A stretch of DNA of 64,000 nt from Taudactylus pleione. Lineage: Eukaryota > Chordata > Amphibia > Anura > Myobatrachidae. The stretch covers positions 9,987,501-10,051,500 of the forward strand of contig JAUIMM010000088.1 of the NCBI GenBank assembly GCA_031769625.1, in the 5' to 3' direction. Positions within the stretch are counted from its first letter, which is position 1, and each line of letters begins with the position of its first letter. Both the position numbers and the translations under genes were made by a program. Below, piece after piece: positions 1 through 9,356 of the stretch. The notes below the pieces were generated by a model, which was given only the letters and a program-made list of their open reading frames with translations, was not told the DNA's origin and searched no databases.

Positions 1-537
1 AATGCATGCCACCTCTCTTGCCAACTGATTACTTCCTCCCACTCCCGCCTCCAAGATTTTGCCCATGTTGCTCCCTACCTTTTTTTAACTCTCTCCCTAT
101 TAGACTCTCCATCTCACTGCATAGCTTCAAATGGGCTCTCAAGACCCACTACTTCATCAAGGCCTTCCAGCTCTCATCCTAACCCACATAATACTCTCTT
201 CTCCCTATCTTCCCCTTCTGTGTCACGTCTGTCTGTCTGCCCCTCCCCTTTAGAATGTAAGCTCTCACTAGCAGGGACCTCTTCCCTCATGTGCTTCTCC
301 TTACACTTTCTTCTACTCCTTACTCCTCAGAAGGGCACCTAACACATCTCTGCCAATTCCCTGCTGCTTATTGTGAGTGTTTTAATCACTATTGCAGCAA
401 TGTATATAATGTCCTTCACTGTAATGTACTGTAAGTTACTTGGTTTTTTTGTTGTTCACTTATTACTTTTATGTACTATGTAAGGCGCTGCGGAACACTT
501 GTGGCGCCATATAAATAAAGGATAATAATAATAATGA
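1..537 (+). mobile_element. L2-like LINE, 3' end fragment
   Basis: The stretch reads as the very end of a CR1/L2-type non-LTR retrotransposon. Around 125-170 a frame reads KWALKTHYFIKAFQ, which resembles the C-terminus of L2-clade ORF2. The 3' end carries a short inverted repeat (GGCGCTGCGG ... TGGCGCC, 484-512) and an (AAT)n tail at about 520-535, both typical of L2 tails. It joins the antisense Gypsy gag at about 538, so it probably inserted there or marks that element's truncation. It is 5' truncated by the window edge. Clade assignment is from recall of family features. Confidence 0.55.
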
Positions 538-1115
538 GGTCATCTAAGGAATCCGGAGAAGGATATTGGACTAGGATATCCTTTATTTGATCGAACAATC
601 CCCAACGAAATGGCTTCGTAAGGCCGGGTCATTCCAACCCGCTTCAACGGCCCATTTATGGAATTCCGTACAATAGTCCTCGGCTGGTCTGTTCTCCTGT
701 TTCAAGGACCTGAGACTCGCCTCTGCCATAGCTGCTTTATCGGGGTCATCATAAAGTAAACCCAATGTTGTAAAAAAGGAGTCCACAGTCGTAATGCCGT
801 ATTAGTGGAGGGAAGACCAAAGGCCCAAGTCTGCGGGTCCCCCTGTAATAGGGAAATTATGATCCCAACTTGTTGGACCTCCGAGCCCGAGGATCTGGGC
901 CAGAGCTTAAAATTGAGTTTGCAACTCTCCTTGAAATTCAAGAAATCCTTCCGGTTCCCTGAAAACCGGTCAGGCAGATTAAGCTTAGGTTCAAATACCG
1001 CAGTGGCTGAAACACCTCGAGTCTCCTCAACTTGAAAGGAAAGCTCCTGCACTTTCTGGGTCAGAACCTGAATCTGTCCAGCCAGAATTTCAGCAGGATT
1101 TTGTGAGGGATCCAT
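538..1115 (-). pseudogene. gag: Gypsy (Ty3-like) Gag fragment
   Basis: Read on the minus strand from an ATG at 1115. The N-terminal part begins MDPSQNPAEI, is glutamine-rich and coiled-coil-like, then carries a retrotransposon Gag capsid region (FSGNRKDFLNFKESCKL, then LLQGDPQTWAFGL). This continues in another frame as LRSLKQENRPAEDYCTEFHKW (frame 786-583), a hallmark of the Ty3/Gypsy Gag domain also seen in domesticated vertebrate Gag genes. At least two frameshifts occur, near 800 and near 610. Coding similarity stops at about 538, where the L2 tail begins. Protease and pol are missing. It is a dead fragment; I see no sign of domestication because the frame is broken. Confidence 0.7.
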
Positions 1116-1199
1116 GCTAGATGAAAATAGAAGAAACCCCTAAATATGGCTAGAAAAAACTCTCTGTATTAGGCCGGTGATAATGTTAGGATTCAGGTA

Positions 1200-1533
1200 T
1201 ATTTTAGAGAGTATGAGTCCAGCAACAGCCTTGAGGGCTGGTAGACTTGAACTAGTTGTGGCCCGAGGGCTGAAGAAGTTGATGTAGCCTTTGGGCTAAG
1301 CAACAGTCTTGAGGACTGGTAAATCTTTGACTAGTCATGGCCCAAGGGCAGTGAAATAATATGCGGCCTTTGGGCCATGCAGCTGCCTTGTGGGTTGGTA
1401 GACCTTGGCAAACTGTGGCCTGTGGGCCGTAGAACAAGATGCGGCCTTTGGGCCAAGCAGCAGCCATGAGAGCTGGTAAGCCTTTGTATGTTGTGGCCTG
1501 TGGGCCGTAGAGCAAGAAGCAGCCTTGAGGGCT
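1200..1533. repeat. Minisatellite, ~84 bp unit, about 4 copies
   Basis: Degenerate direct repeats built on 'cagccttgagggctggta', then 'gtggcc..gggc', then 'gcctttgggc', recur four times. The unit length keeps several frames open, which explains the long apparent ORFs over 1252-1914. Confidence 0.7.
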
Positions 1534-1544
1534 GGTCTGATGAG

Positions 1545-1846
1545 GGACTTGTGCCGCTGGGTTGGCACTGGCGTTGGTACGCTGGCTTGCATACTTTGGA
1601 CGCTGGATTGCTGCCTGTGCCGCTGGGTTGACACAAGCAGTGGTACACTGTGTTGCGTACTTTGGATGCTGGATTGTGGCCTGTGCCGCCGGGTTGACAC
1701 AAGTGGTGGTACACTGGATTGCGTACTTTGGTCGCTGGATTGCGGCCTGTGCCACCAGGTTGACACAAGCAGCTGGACGCTGGAGTGCGGCCTGTGCCAC
1801 CGGGTTGACACAAGCAGCTGGACAAAGAACTGCGCACTCTGGACAC
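1545..1846. repeat. Minisatellite, ~66 bp unit, about 4.5 copies
   Basis: Direct repeats beginning GTGCCGCTGGGTTGACACAA; the last two copies are shortened to about 45 and 30 bp. A related, differently spaced motif (CCGCCTGGATGACACAAACG) recurs at 2413-2525 on the far side of the inserted element, so the insertion probably split one array. Confidence 0.75.
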
Positions 1847-1849
1847 TGA

Positions 1850-2400
1850 GGGCCTAATTCAGAGGCGGTTGGAGGATGCAATCGGTCGCTCAGAAACTGG
1901 GCGGCCGCTTGCATCCTGACCGCCCGCCTCTGTTTCGGTCGTTAGGCTGTGGGTTTACACCCACAGCTCTAACGACCACTAGGGTGATGGTCGTGATGGT
2001 CAGAGACCATCGCGACCATCCGGGCTTACGACGAGACCCTAGGGTAGGGTCTCACTTGTCGTAAGCCCCGGAGAGCTTCTGGCTCTGTCAGAGCCGGAAG
2101 CTCTCCACTGACATCACTAGTGATGTCAGTGGGGCCTCCCCCAAATGGTAGGCATTCCCATGGGAACGCCTCTGTTTGGGCTGCCATCCCCCCGGCCTGC
2201 CTTCCAAAAGGGGCGAGCTGTCAATCAACATCGACAGCTCGCCCCCTTTGGAAAGAGACCCGCTACGACCGGCGCTGTCGGTCATAGCGGGTCTCACGCA
2301 TGCGCACGAAAGAGCTGGCTTCCTCGTGCGCATGCGCACTTGACAAACATCGAGGTGGCCATGCGGTCGTAGACCGTACGGCCGCCTCTGAATGAAGGCC
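1850..2400 (-). mobile_element. Hairpin-array MITE, copy 1
   Basis: A 551 bp element with terminal inverted repeats (GGGCCTAATTCAGAGGCGG at the left, GGCCTTCATTCAGAGGCGG as the complement of the right end) and a TGA duplication on both sides (1847-1849, 2401-2403). Its interior is a string of hairpins: CTGTGGGT/ACCCACAG, GATGGTCG/CGACCATC, a 45 bp stem around 2027-2068, GAGAGCTTC/GAAGCTCTC, the palindrome ACTGACATCACTAGTGATGT, and GGGCGAGCTGTC/GACAGCTCGCCC. The order is reversed relative to the copy at 5897. The 3 bp TSD suggests PIF/Harbinger mobilisation. No ORF is meaningful here. Confidence 0.85.
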
Positions 2401-2403
2401 TGA

Positions 2404-2535
2404 GTGCTGTCTGTGCCGCCTGGATGACACAAACGGCAGAGCGTGGATATGCAGACCATGCCGCCTGGATTACACAAACGGCAGGCAATAGATATGCGGA
2501 CCATGCCGCCTAGATGACACAAATGGCATGTAACA
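2404..2535. repeat. Minisatellite, ~50 bp unit, about 3 copies
   Basis: Repeats of a TGCCGCCTGGATgACACAAA core with an ATAGATATGCGGACCA spacer. They form the right-hand continuation of the LTR array at 1545-1846, separated from it by the inserted hairpin element. Confidence 0.65.
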
Positions 2536-2830
2536 AAAGCTAACAGGAGGACAGGGTACTTGATAGCTGGAGACAACACCAAAACAGGAAACACGTGAAA
2601 TGCTATCACAGGCATCGGAGCAGCCTTCGCACCAGCAGGAAATAGCCACAGGAGCCAATCCAGGACAGACCAAGGATGATGGATAGCTGATGGGGAGGAG
2701 TTCAGCGAACGAATGCTCTGCGTTCGCCTCGCCCTGCGTTCTCAGTGCAGCAGCTTGTGACAGATGCACACAGATGTTGGCTGTAGCTCCATGCACTATG
2801 AGAACCAATCTGGAGGTGTGTCAACTGACA

Positions 2831-3046
2831 GCATGCATATATGTGTATATATACATAAGTCATGACCATAAGACTCCCTATATGCCCATTAAGTATCCCC
2901 ACATGCTGTTAGGCCTCCCTATGCCACTCACACACCCACTAGACCTCCCCACATGCCATCAGGCCTCTTTATATGCCCATAAAGTGCCCACACATGTCAT
3001 CAGACCTTGTCACATGCCACTTACATGCCTACTAGATCTTCCCACA
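2831..3046. repeat. Low-complexity CA/CT-rich flank of the provirus
   Basis: Loose repeats of CCTCCCCACATGCC-like and TATGCCCAT-like words, with no gene. Similar words resume at about 14870-15000 beyond the provirus, so the retrovirus, or a larger block, landed in this imperfect tandem repeat. Confidence 0.5.
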
Positions 3047-3839
3047 TACCATTGTTGAAGCTGAATAATTGACTGAGACAAGTTCAGTTTAAAAGTTAAT
3101 CGCGGCGACACCATCTTGCAAATGGCCGCAAGACGCCATCTTGAAAATGAGATCGCAAGACGCCATTTTGCGAATGGCCGCCTAAGCGCCATTTTAGATA
3201 AACTCACATTTTAGTACATGTGGCGATGATACTATTAGCACCATGCGATTGCATTTTTCACCATTTCTCATACACACATTAATATGCACAATTGCGCTGT
3301 TAACTAGTCGCATATTAGCGAATGTATAGGACTTTGTATGAAACCACTGTTTTATTAGCTTTATGCGCACGCATCTGCCCCAAGTTAACTAGCGTCCTTA
3401 TATCAAACCCTCAATACCCACACATTACATCTTCACACATAAGGTTCAATAAGCTTTAAAGTGTATGATTTAAGTTGGTTTAGTTAGTTTAAATGCTGAG
3501 AAATAAAGATATTTGATAACTATGGTATTATACATGCTAAACAAGTCGTGTTTGGTCTTGTACTGATGCGTACTCTTTTTACAGTATTCCGGTGTTATGG
3601 AGGTCGCATCATGCAAACTCAAGTTATGGATTGCAGAACCTACAAGCAACAAAATGTATATTTCAGGAACAACTGTTAGGATGTGGCAGGTGGCATGAAG
3701 AGAAAGATCCCCAGCTGTTAGAGGGAGGGAGAGTCTATTTGAACCAGCCTGTTAAATGTGCTGTAACAGATGCTTCTCCCCTGAGAACCAATGACATCAG
3801 CAACTAACTTCCCTATTGTCCTGTTTATTCTGGGGGGGG

Positions 3840-3847
3840 TATAAAAA
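3840..3847 (+). promoter_or_regulatory. LTR TATA box (5' LTR)
   Basis: TATAAAAA follows a run of eight or nine G residues. The same box is conserved in the 3' LTR at 14124. Its place about three quarters of the way into the LTR fits the U3/R boundary. Confidence 0.7.
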
Positions 3848-4120
3848 TGTGTGCATTAACGCTGGTTCTCAGTCTTCGTGCTGAATTCTGTATGACTAGG
3901 GGTCTCTTGCTGATGCCTATCTCTGGGTCCGGAAGCGCCTGCGTATGTATACTGTACTTGGGTCTGTATAATTTTGCTTTTGCGCCTAAATTGTATCTAG
4001 ATCAATTGCGTGTAACTGTCTGAACTTTTACCTGAATAACACTTGTGCTTTGGAACCACAGATTCCACGTCTAAGTCTTTATTTGTGGTAGGACTGCGTA
4101 CGCAAATTAGCGGCATCCTT

Positions 4121-4183
4121 AGAAGGTATAGGCAGGATATTAGAAGGTATAGGCAGGACATTAGAAGGTATAGGAAGGTGTGT
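4121..4183 (+). repeat. 21 bp tandem repeat in LTR U5, three copies
   Basis: AGAAGGTATAGGCAGGATATT, then a one-base variant, then a partial third copy. The same triplet occurs in the 3' LTR at 14405-14465, so it predates integration. Confidence 0.85.
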
Positions 4184-4211
4184 ATAGAGGTTCTGATCCA
4201 GTATCATTAGT

Positions 4212-4229
4212 TGGGGGCTCGCAGTGAAG
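4212..4229 (+). promoter_or_regulatory. Primer-binding site, proline-tRNA-like
   Basis: TGGGGGCTCG lies five bases after the LTR end. These ten bases match the complement of the 3' end of tRNA-Pro as used by many gammaretroviruses; the following bases (CAGTGAAGT) do not clearly match. The position supports a PBS; the tRNA identity is tentative. Confidence 0.6.
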
Positions 4230-4837
4230 TCACTTACCTGCTCACACGGTACATACGGCCATCGATATTTCAGCAAAGGCTGGAGTGGCCACATGCAGGG
4301 TTTGCCTGCAACCGCTTTGTGCTAAAAGATCGCTATCCGTCTCCGTGTGAATCAAGGAAGCTGACTAGAATCCAGGGACAAGAGAGGAAAAAGTTTGTTT
4401 TCCTCTGTTGATAGAACCTAACGCTTAGAGGGGTGCCGCAGTATTGAGTACGCAGCTGAGATGCATTTTTGCGTATGCAGTTAAAAAGTCATTATACGGT
4501 TGTGCGGTAGTCGCATTATTGTGTATGCGGCCGGTCGCACAATAGTGTATACGCACTTCCGGTTGTGCTGCCACGTGTTTGAACAAAGCCATTGAGGTTT
4601 ACATTTTTTTCTATTACCAATATCTGGGTTAACATATATTTTTCTGCGCAGGAAAAAAGTGTGTAACAGTGAATATTTGTCGACCAAAGATAAGGGTATC
4701 GTATGATCCTTAAAGGCTAGGTGCAAGGGTTAGTCTAGCCGCTCGGTAAGCAGCTTTACCATTCTATACACAGTAGCAGGTGTACATGTTGTCTTTGTTG
4801 TAGAGAGGTGCGTGAGAGTAGCCGACATATAAACTCT

Positions 4838-4945
4838 CATAGGTGTGGAAGTTGCCTTACTAAATCTATCCGGGTGTGGAAGTTGCCTTTTTCAAATCTT
4901 ATCCAGGTGTGGAAGTTGCCTTACTAAATCTTATCCAGGTGTGTG
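4838..4945 (+). repeat. Leader tandem repeat, ~35 bp unit, 3-4 copies
   Basis: AGGTGTGGAAGTTGCCTT followed by about 17 bases of 'actaaatcttatcc' repeats three times, with a shortened fourth copy (AGGTGTGTGGGCGCC). It lies in the untranslated leader between the primer-binding site and gag, where packaging or translation elements usually lie. Confidence 0.75.
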
Positions 4946-4969
4946 GGCGCCGCCAACTTAAATCGTCCA

Positions 4970-4978
4970 CAGGTAAGT
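4970..4978 (+). promoter_or_regulatory. Major splice donor in the retroviral leader
   Basis: CAGGTAAGT is a near-consensus vertebrate 5' splice site about 70 bases before the gag ATG, where simple retroviruses place the donor for spliced env mRNA. A candidate acceptor (TTTGCAG, ending at 11202) lies just before the env ATG at 11211. Confidence 0.6.
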
Positions 4979-5043
4979 GAAAGTGTCTTCATTGTCTTTC
5001 ACCGGTCTAAATCTTTATTGGAAAGTGTAGGAGTTGTCTCAGA

Positions 5044-7383
5044 ATGGGAGCCACGCAAACAGTAGAGATGTTAGGCAATGATGGAGGCGCCGATCGGATC
5101 GGCCCGTCGTATCATGCATACCAAGTACAGTACTTATGCAATAAGGTATTGTGATTTATGGTTTAATATAACGAGGAAGAGTGTTAGACCGTTTCCCAGA
5201 ATTGGTAGTTTTGATAAAAATGTGTTAGACAATGTCCGGGATCACATCAGTTTGATGCGCTCCCGAGAAAAAAAGGTTAAATATTTTGAATGTTTGTGGC
5301 AGCATGAAGGGGATGCGTGGCTTAACAATGTGCAAATGACGCAAACTAGCGTCGTGAGCACATTGCCAGAAAATACATCCGCGACACTGAATTGCAATAC
5401 GGGTGAGCCACAAAATGGCGCGCACGTGCGGCAAGGTAGCGTCATGGAGAGTATTACCAGCAGTTCACGCTCGCCTCCCCCACCTTATGTGGATGGAGGT
5501 GCAAGTACAGTTACCAAAAATACCCATAAAAATGTAACAAGCAACTTGTACCCTCTCTTAAGCAATTATAAAGAAAATGTTCATGATGTGGATGACGAGC
5601 CTATTGTAATGTCTGCCATTTCCCATGCTATGCAGATGATAGATGCTGCATCACCACAATCACGGTAACAGCAAGGGAAGTGTTAATGCCCTCTGCACCC
5701 GTAGAGGAAGTTGTTCATACCATACGTAGCAGCAGCAGACTAAACCCCCAGCCAGGTAATCAGGTCAAAGGTAGCAGCGCTACCGGTCTGCATCCCATTC
5801 AGACAATAACTGTTCCAAATGGAAATGCAGACGCAAACGGTATAGTGCCCACGAGGGAAGTAGTAATGCATTGTCCTTGGACAAGAGCAGAACTAAGGGC
5901 CTGATTCAGACCCACTCGCAAGCGGCTGTCCGCTCGCAAGTGGGTCGATGTTCTGGACTGAGCATGCGCACGACGGAGGGAGCTCCGTTGTGCGCATGCG
6001 CCAGACGCGACGAGCGAAGGAAAGTCCTTCGCTCGTTGTGTCTGATCAAAAGGGGCGTGCTGTCGATGTTGATTGACAGCACGCCCCCTTTGGTAGGCGT
6101 GACGGGGGCGTGCCTCCCTGACGGGGGCGTTCCCACGGGAACGCCTCCCGTCAGAAGCCGGCCCACTGACATCACTAGTGATGTCAGTGGGAGTGATTTT
6201 GGCTCTGATAGAGCCAAAATCACTCCGGAGCTTGCGGTTGAAAACCTCAACTGCAGGCTCCGGCTCGCAGTTTCGATGGTCGCGATGGTCAAGACCATCG
6301 CGGCCATCAAACTGCACGCTCGTATAGCCTGTGGGTGGTCACCCACAGCTATACGAGCATCCAGGAGGACGCTCCATTTTCATGGAGGCCGGCCCTCATT
6401 CAGAGCGTGCGCTCTGCTCAGAGCGTACGGCTCTGAATGAGGGCCTAAATTCCATCATAAATGATTTCCCCGATCCCAAAAAGGAATTAGCCAAATGTCA
6501 AAGATTTTTGAGAAATTTGGGTAGTTCACATGAGCCCACTAATAAAGATTGGCGTGTGGTGTTAAGGGCCTGTCTGCCACACAATACCGACGTGACAAAA
6601 TTTATCACGGATTGTGTATTGGATGGTGACGTTCCCTTAACAGACCAAGTAAACCAAGGTAACATTTCCCGCATTGTAACTCAATTGGGTGTATATTTTC
6701 CAGTAGTAGTTAACTGGAACAAAATTTTCACCATTAAGCAGAAAGAGAGTGAGACTGCAGAAGATTATTGCGATCGGGCTCTGCAGACTATCACCCAGTA
6801 CACTGGGATAGAGGTTATTAAAGATAGCACTCACCACCGGGGGATGATAGTCACAGTACTTGTGGACGGTCTGAAAGAGAGTTTAAAAACTCGGGTTCAG
6901 ACCTCACAGCCTGGCTGGCGGGGACTCACAATAGATACCCTCATAGAAACCGCCATTGAACATGATAAAAACATCTCCAAAAAGAGAGAAGCCCAGAGTG
7001 AAAAACTAATGGCTGTCAGTATACAAGCTCTGGAGGGAATGACGGTAACATCACAGCCAACAGACACACTTGCACTTGCACACACACTCACGTCTGAACA
7101 AGTATGTGCTCTCACTAACCCCACTCAACAACAATCACAACTCTATCCCTCTAACCCGAAGCAAACACAGGTCCCAGGCTATCCACCAACTTCTTATCCC
7201 TCACAATACCCTTACATTCCCTATCCTTACCCATATCCACCACCTTTACCCTCTGCGCAAACCTCACAACACCACATGTCTTCACCCGAAACACGAACAT
7301 GTTTTAACTGTAAACAAACAGGATACTTAAGTAGAAACTGTACAGTAAAAAGGAGTAGGGATCCCACATCAGGGAAGACCTAG
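5044..7383 (+). pseudogene. gag: Endogenous retroviral Gag, interrupted
   Basis: The ATG at 5044 gives MGATQT, a plausible N-myristoylation start for the matrix domain. The frame then shifts at about 5140, and matrix-like sequence continues at 5140-5668 with a proline-rich stretch (SRSPPPPYVDG). Another shift occurs at 5669-5680. A 549 bp MITE splits the gene at 5897; the frame on the far side is in phase once the insert and one TSD copy are ignored. Capsid follows at about 6450-7100 (IKQKESETAEDYCDRA), then a Gln/Pro/Tyr-rich linker (YPSQYPYIPYPYPYPPPLP) and one zinc knuckle (7300-7341) whose usual His is Tyr. It ends at TAG 7381. Confidence 0.85.
5897..6445 (+). mobile_element. Hairpin-array MITE, copy 2, inside retroviral gag
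   Basis: A 549 bp element starting GGGCCTGATTCAGA, with GGCCCTCATTCAGA as the complement of its right end, and TAA on both sides (5894-5896, 6446-6448). It holds about ten consecutive hairpins, including stems at 5909-5946, 5962-5999, 6002-6044, 6048-6090, 6119-6155, a perfect 30 bp palindrome at 6162-6191, then 6192-6224, 6225-6263, 6275-6308 and 6317-6359. No coding capacity. It inserted after the provirus, so it is the younger element. Confidence 0.92.
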
Positions 7384-7513
7384 ATATCCCCATAAGGGAT
7401 ATGCACAGAAGCCAGCAAATGTTCAGCAGGCACCAGCTCCAATTGTAGCCGTAAATGCTTTATTGGAGAATGGTAGACAACGCTAGGGATCAGGTCATAC
7501 CTGTAGTCTACAG

Positions 7514-7903
7514 ATGGTCAGGTTAACAGGAAGTACTAGGGAAGAACCGGTCATGATGGTTGATGTAGCTGGTACTGAATATCCTTTTCTTATAGACACA
7601 GGGGCGACCAGGTCGGTGATAAAATCTCCCGTTAATTTGCAGGTGACCAACGAGACAGTACCAACAATGGGTGTAAGAGGTAAAGTGGAACATTATCCTT
7701 TAACTAAGTCCACAGAGGTTACTATTGGGCCATTGCATACCAGGCATTCTTTTCTCCTGGCTGCTGCGTCTCCTACTAACCTACTGGGCAGAGACTTGTT
7801 ATGTAAGATGGGATGTGTTATATATTGCACCCCTGATGGTGTATTTTTAGATATCCCAGAGAGAATGGTATACAAGGTGCAGGATATGTTAGACACTCCT
7901 CAA
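7514..7903 (+). pseudogene. pro: Retroviral aspartic protease
   Basis: The frame from 7514 carries the aspartic protease active site LIDTGATRS (catalytic Asp at 7595) and the C-terminal NLLGRDLL motif, about 100 residues in all, the usual size for this family. It cleaves Gag and Pol during virion maturation. It is in a different frame from gag. The sequence between 7384 and 7513 has stops in each frame, so the original gag-pro junction (readthrough or frameshift) cannot be judged. The same frame runs on without a break into the RT N-terminus. Confidence 0.88.
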
Positions 7904-9346
7904 AGGATAATGTATCACTCTATCGTTTTAAATGAAACTCCATCACAGGTAGATGAAATGTTGTCCCGAATTCCAGATTCCCTTTGGACTAAAGATGGAC
8001 AGGACACTGTATTAATGGCAAACGTAAGCCCAGTAATGGTAAATTTAAAAAGCAGAAGGCAAGCTCCAAAAATTCCCCAGTACCCACTAAAACAGGAGGT
8101 AGAATTAGGGGGTTTTCCAATAATTGAGCGATTATTGCAACAAGGAATTTTAGTTTGAACAGCTAGTGTAGCCAACAGTCCCATCTTTCCGGTGAAGAAG
8201 AGTGGTGGGAGGGGTTATAGGCTGGTACAAGACCTTAGAGGTGTTAATAAGGTAGTAGAGAGCCAATTCCCTGTAGTGCCGTATCCAGCTGTCATATTGA
8301 TGCAAATCCCACCAAATGCAACCCATTTCACTGTCATTGACCTCTGTTCTGCTTTCTTCTCTGTGCCTCTCCATCCTGACTGTCAGTATCTATTCGCATT
8401 TACATACAGAGGTTTACAATACACATGGACACGATTACCCCAAGGTTTCATAGACAGCCCCAGTATCTTCTCCCAGGCATTGCTCGACTGTTTTCAATCT
8501 TTTCAACCTGCCAATGGATCTGTTCTAATTCAATATGTGGACGATTTATTGCTATGTTCTGACTCGTTTATGTCATGTTTGAATGATACTAAACTTTTGT
8601 TACTTCATCTCTCACAAACAGGACACAAGGTGGCTAAGGACAAACTATAGCCATGCCAATCCAGAGTAAAATATTTGGGACACTGCCTAACCCAGGGGTT
8701 ACGACACCTCACAACAGATAGAATCCAGGCCATACAAAACATGACACTGCCGCAGAATCAACAGCAAATTCGTACCTTCTTGGGAATGTGTGGATATTGT
8801 AGAATGTGGATGCCAGGTTTTTCTATTTTGGCCTTACCTTTACAGGAATTAGTCTCTTCCTCAAAGCCCGATCGTGTCATACACACAGAGAAATCAGAAC
8901 AGGCTTTCCTTAATCTTAAGGATAGTCTGACAAGAACTCCTGCATTGGGAATACCTGATTATGAAAAACCTTTAGATTTGTATTGTACGGAAGCCGATGG
9001 TTGTGCTGCAGGTGTCCTTACACAAAAACATGGTGATGCCAGTAGGCCCGTAGCATACTACAGTGCCCAATTGGACACGGTGGCAAGATCACTCCCCACC
9101 TGTTTGAGAAGTGTAGCAGCTACCGCTTTATTGGTGAGTAAAAGTGAGGACGTAGTATTGGGCCATGATATGATTGTCTACACTTCCCATGCTGTATCTG
9201 CTCTGTTGAACTCAGCTCAAACCAGACACGTCTCCTCGGCTAGGTTCACCAAATGGGAACTAGCTCTAATCGCTCCTGCAAATATTACTGTTAAAACGTT
9301 GCAGTACGCTGAATCCAGAAACATACCTACCATATGTACAACATGA
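7904..9346 (+). pseudogene. pol: Retroviral reverse transcriptase
   Basis: The polymerase runs in the protease frame. Recognisable blocks: the N-terminal palm approach (IPQYPLKQE, about 8075), RLVQDLRGVNK (8219), the first catalytic Asp in VIDLCSAFF (about 8336), LPQGFIDSP (8435), the YVDD catalytic box (8534) and the connection domain (TFLGMCGYCRMWMPGF, about 8780). It is broken by an in-frame TGA at 8156-8158 and TAG at 8648-8650; both look like single-base nonsense changes because the frame is otherwise open. A frameshift at 9344-9357 separates it from RNase H. Confidence 0.9.
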
Positions 9347-9356
9347 TGTACAAAGG

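Larger units (their letters stand above)
1184..2830 (-). mobile_element. Putative LTR of the antisense Gypsy element
   Basis: Lying directly upstream of the minus-strand gag leader, this block starts TGTTAG and ends CTGACA on the plus strand, so it reads TG...CA on the minus strand as an LTR should. It contains three minisatellites and a 551 bp hairpin element with its target duplication. The left partner LTR is absent, so LTR status cannot be tested by pairing, and the 2830 boundary is approximate. Without the inserted element it would be about 1.1 kb. Confidence 0.4.
3053..4206 (+). repeat. 5' LTR of the endogenous retrovirus
   Basis: Starts TGTTGAAGCTGAATAATT and ends near GTATCA, just before the primer-binding site. 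U3 is long (about 790 bp before the TATA box) and includes repeated CGCCATyTTG-type words at 3108-3195. A TATA box lies at 3840 and a three-copy 21 bp repeat near the 3' end. I see no canonical AATAAA after the TATA box; GAATAAC at about 4034 is the nearest candidate poly(A) signal. The right boundary is uncertain by a few bases. Confidence 0.9.

Noticed and set aside
1252..1914. Three long minus-strand ORFs rich in CVNPAAQA-type repeats
   Set aside because: They coincide with minisatellites in a putative LTR and overlap each other in all frames.
5897..6445. Part of the retroviral gag ORF extending through 5871-6440
   Set aside because: The open frames here come from GC-rich hairpins of an inserted element with its own termini and TAA duplication.
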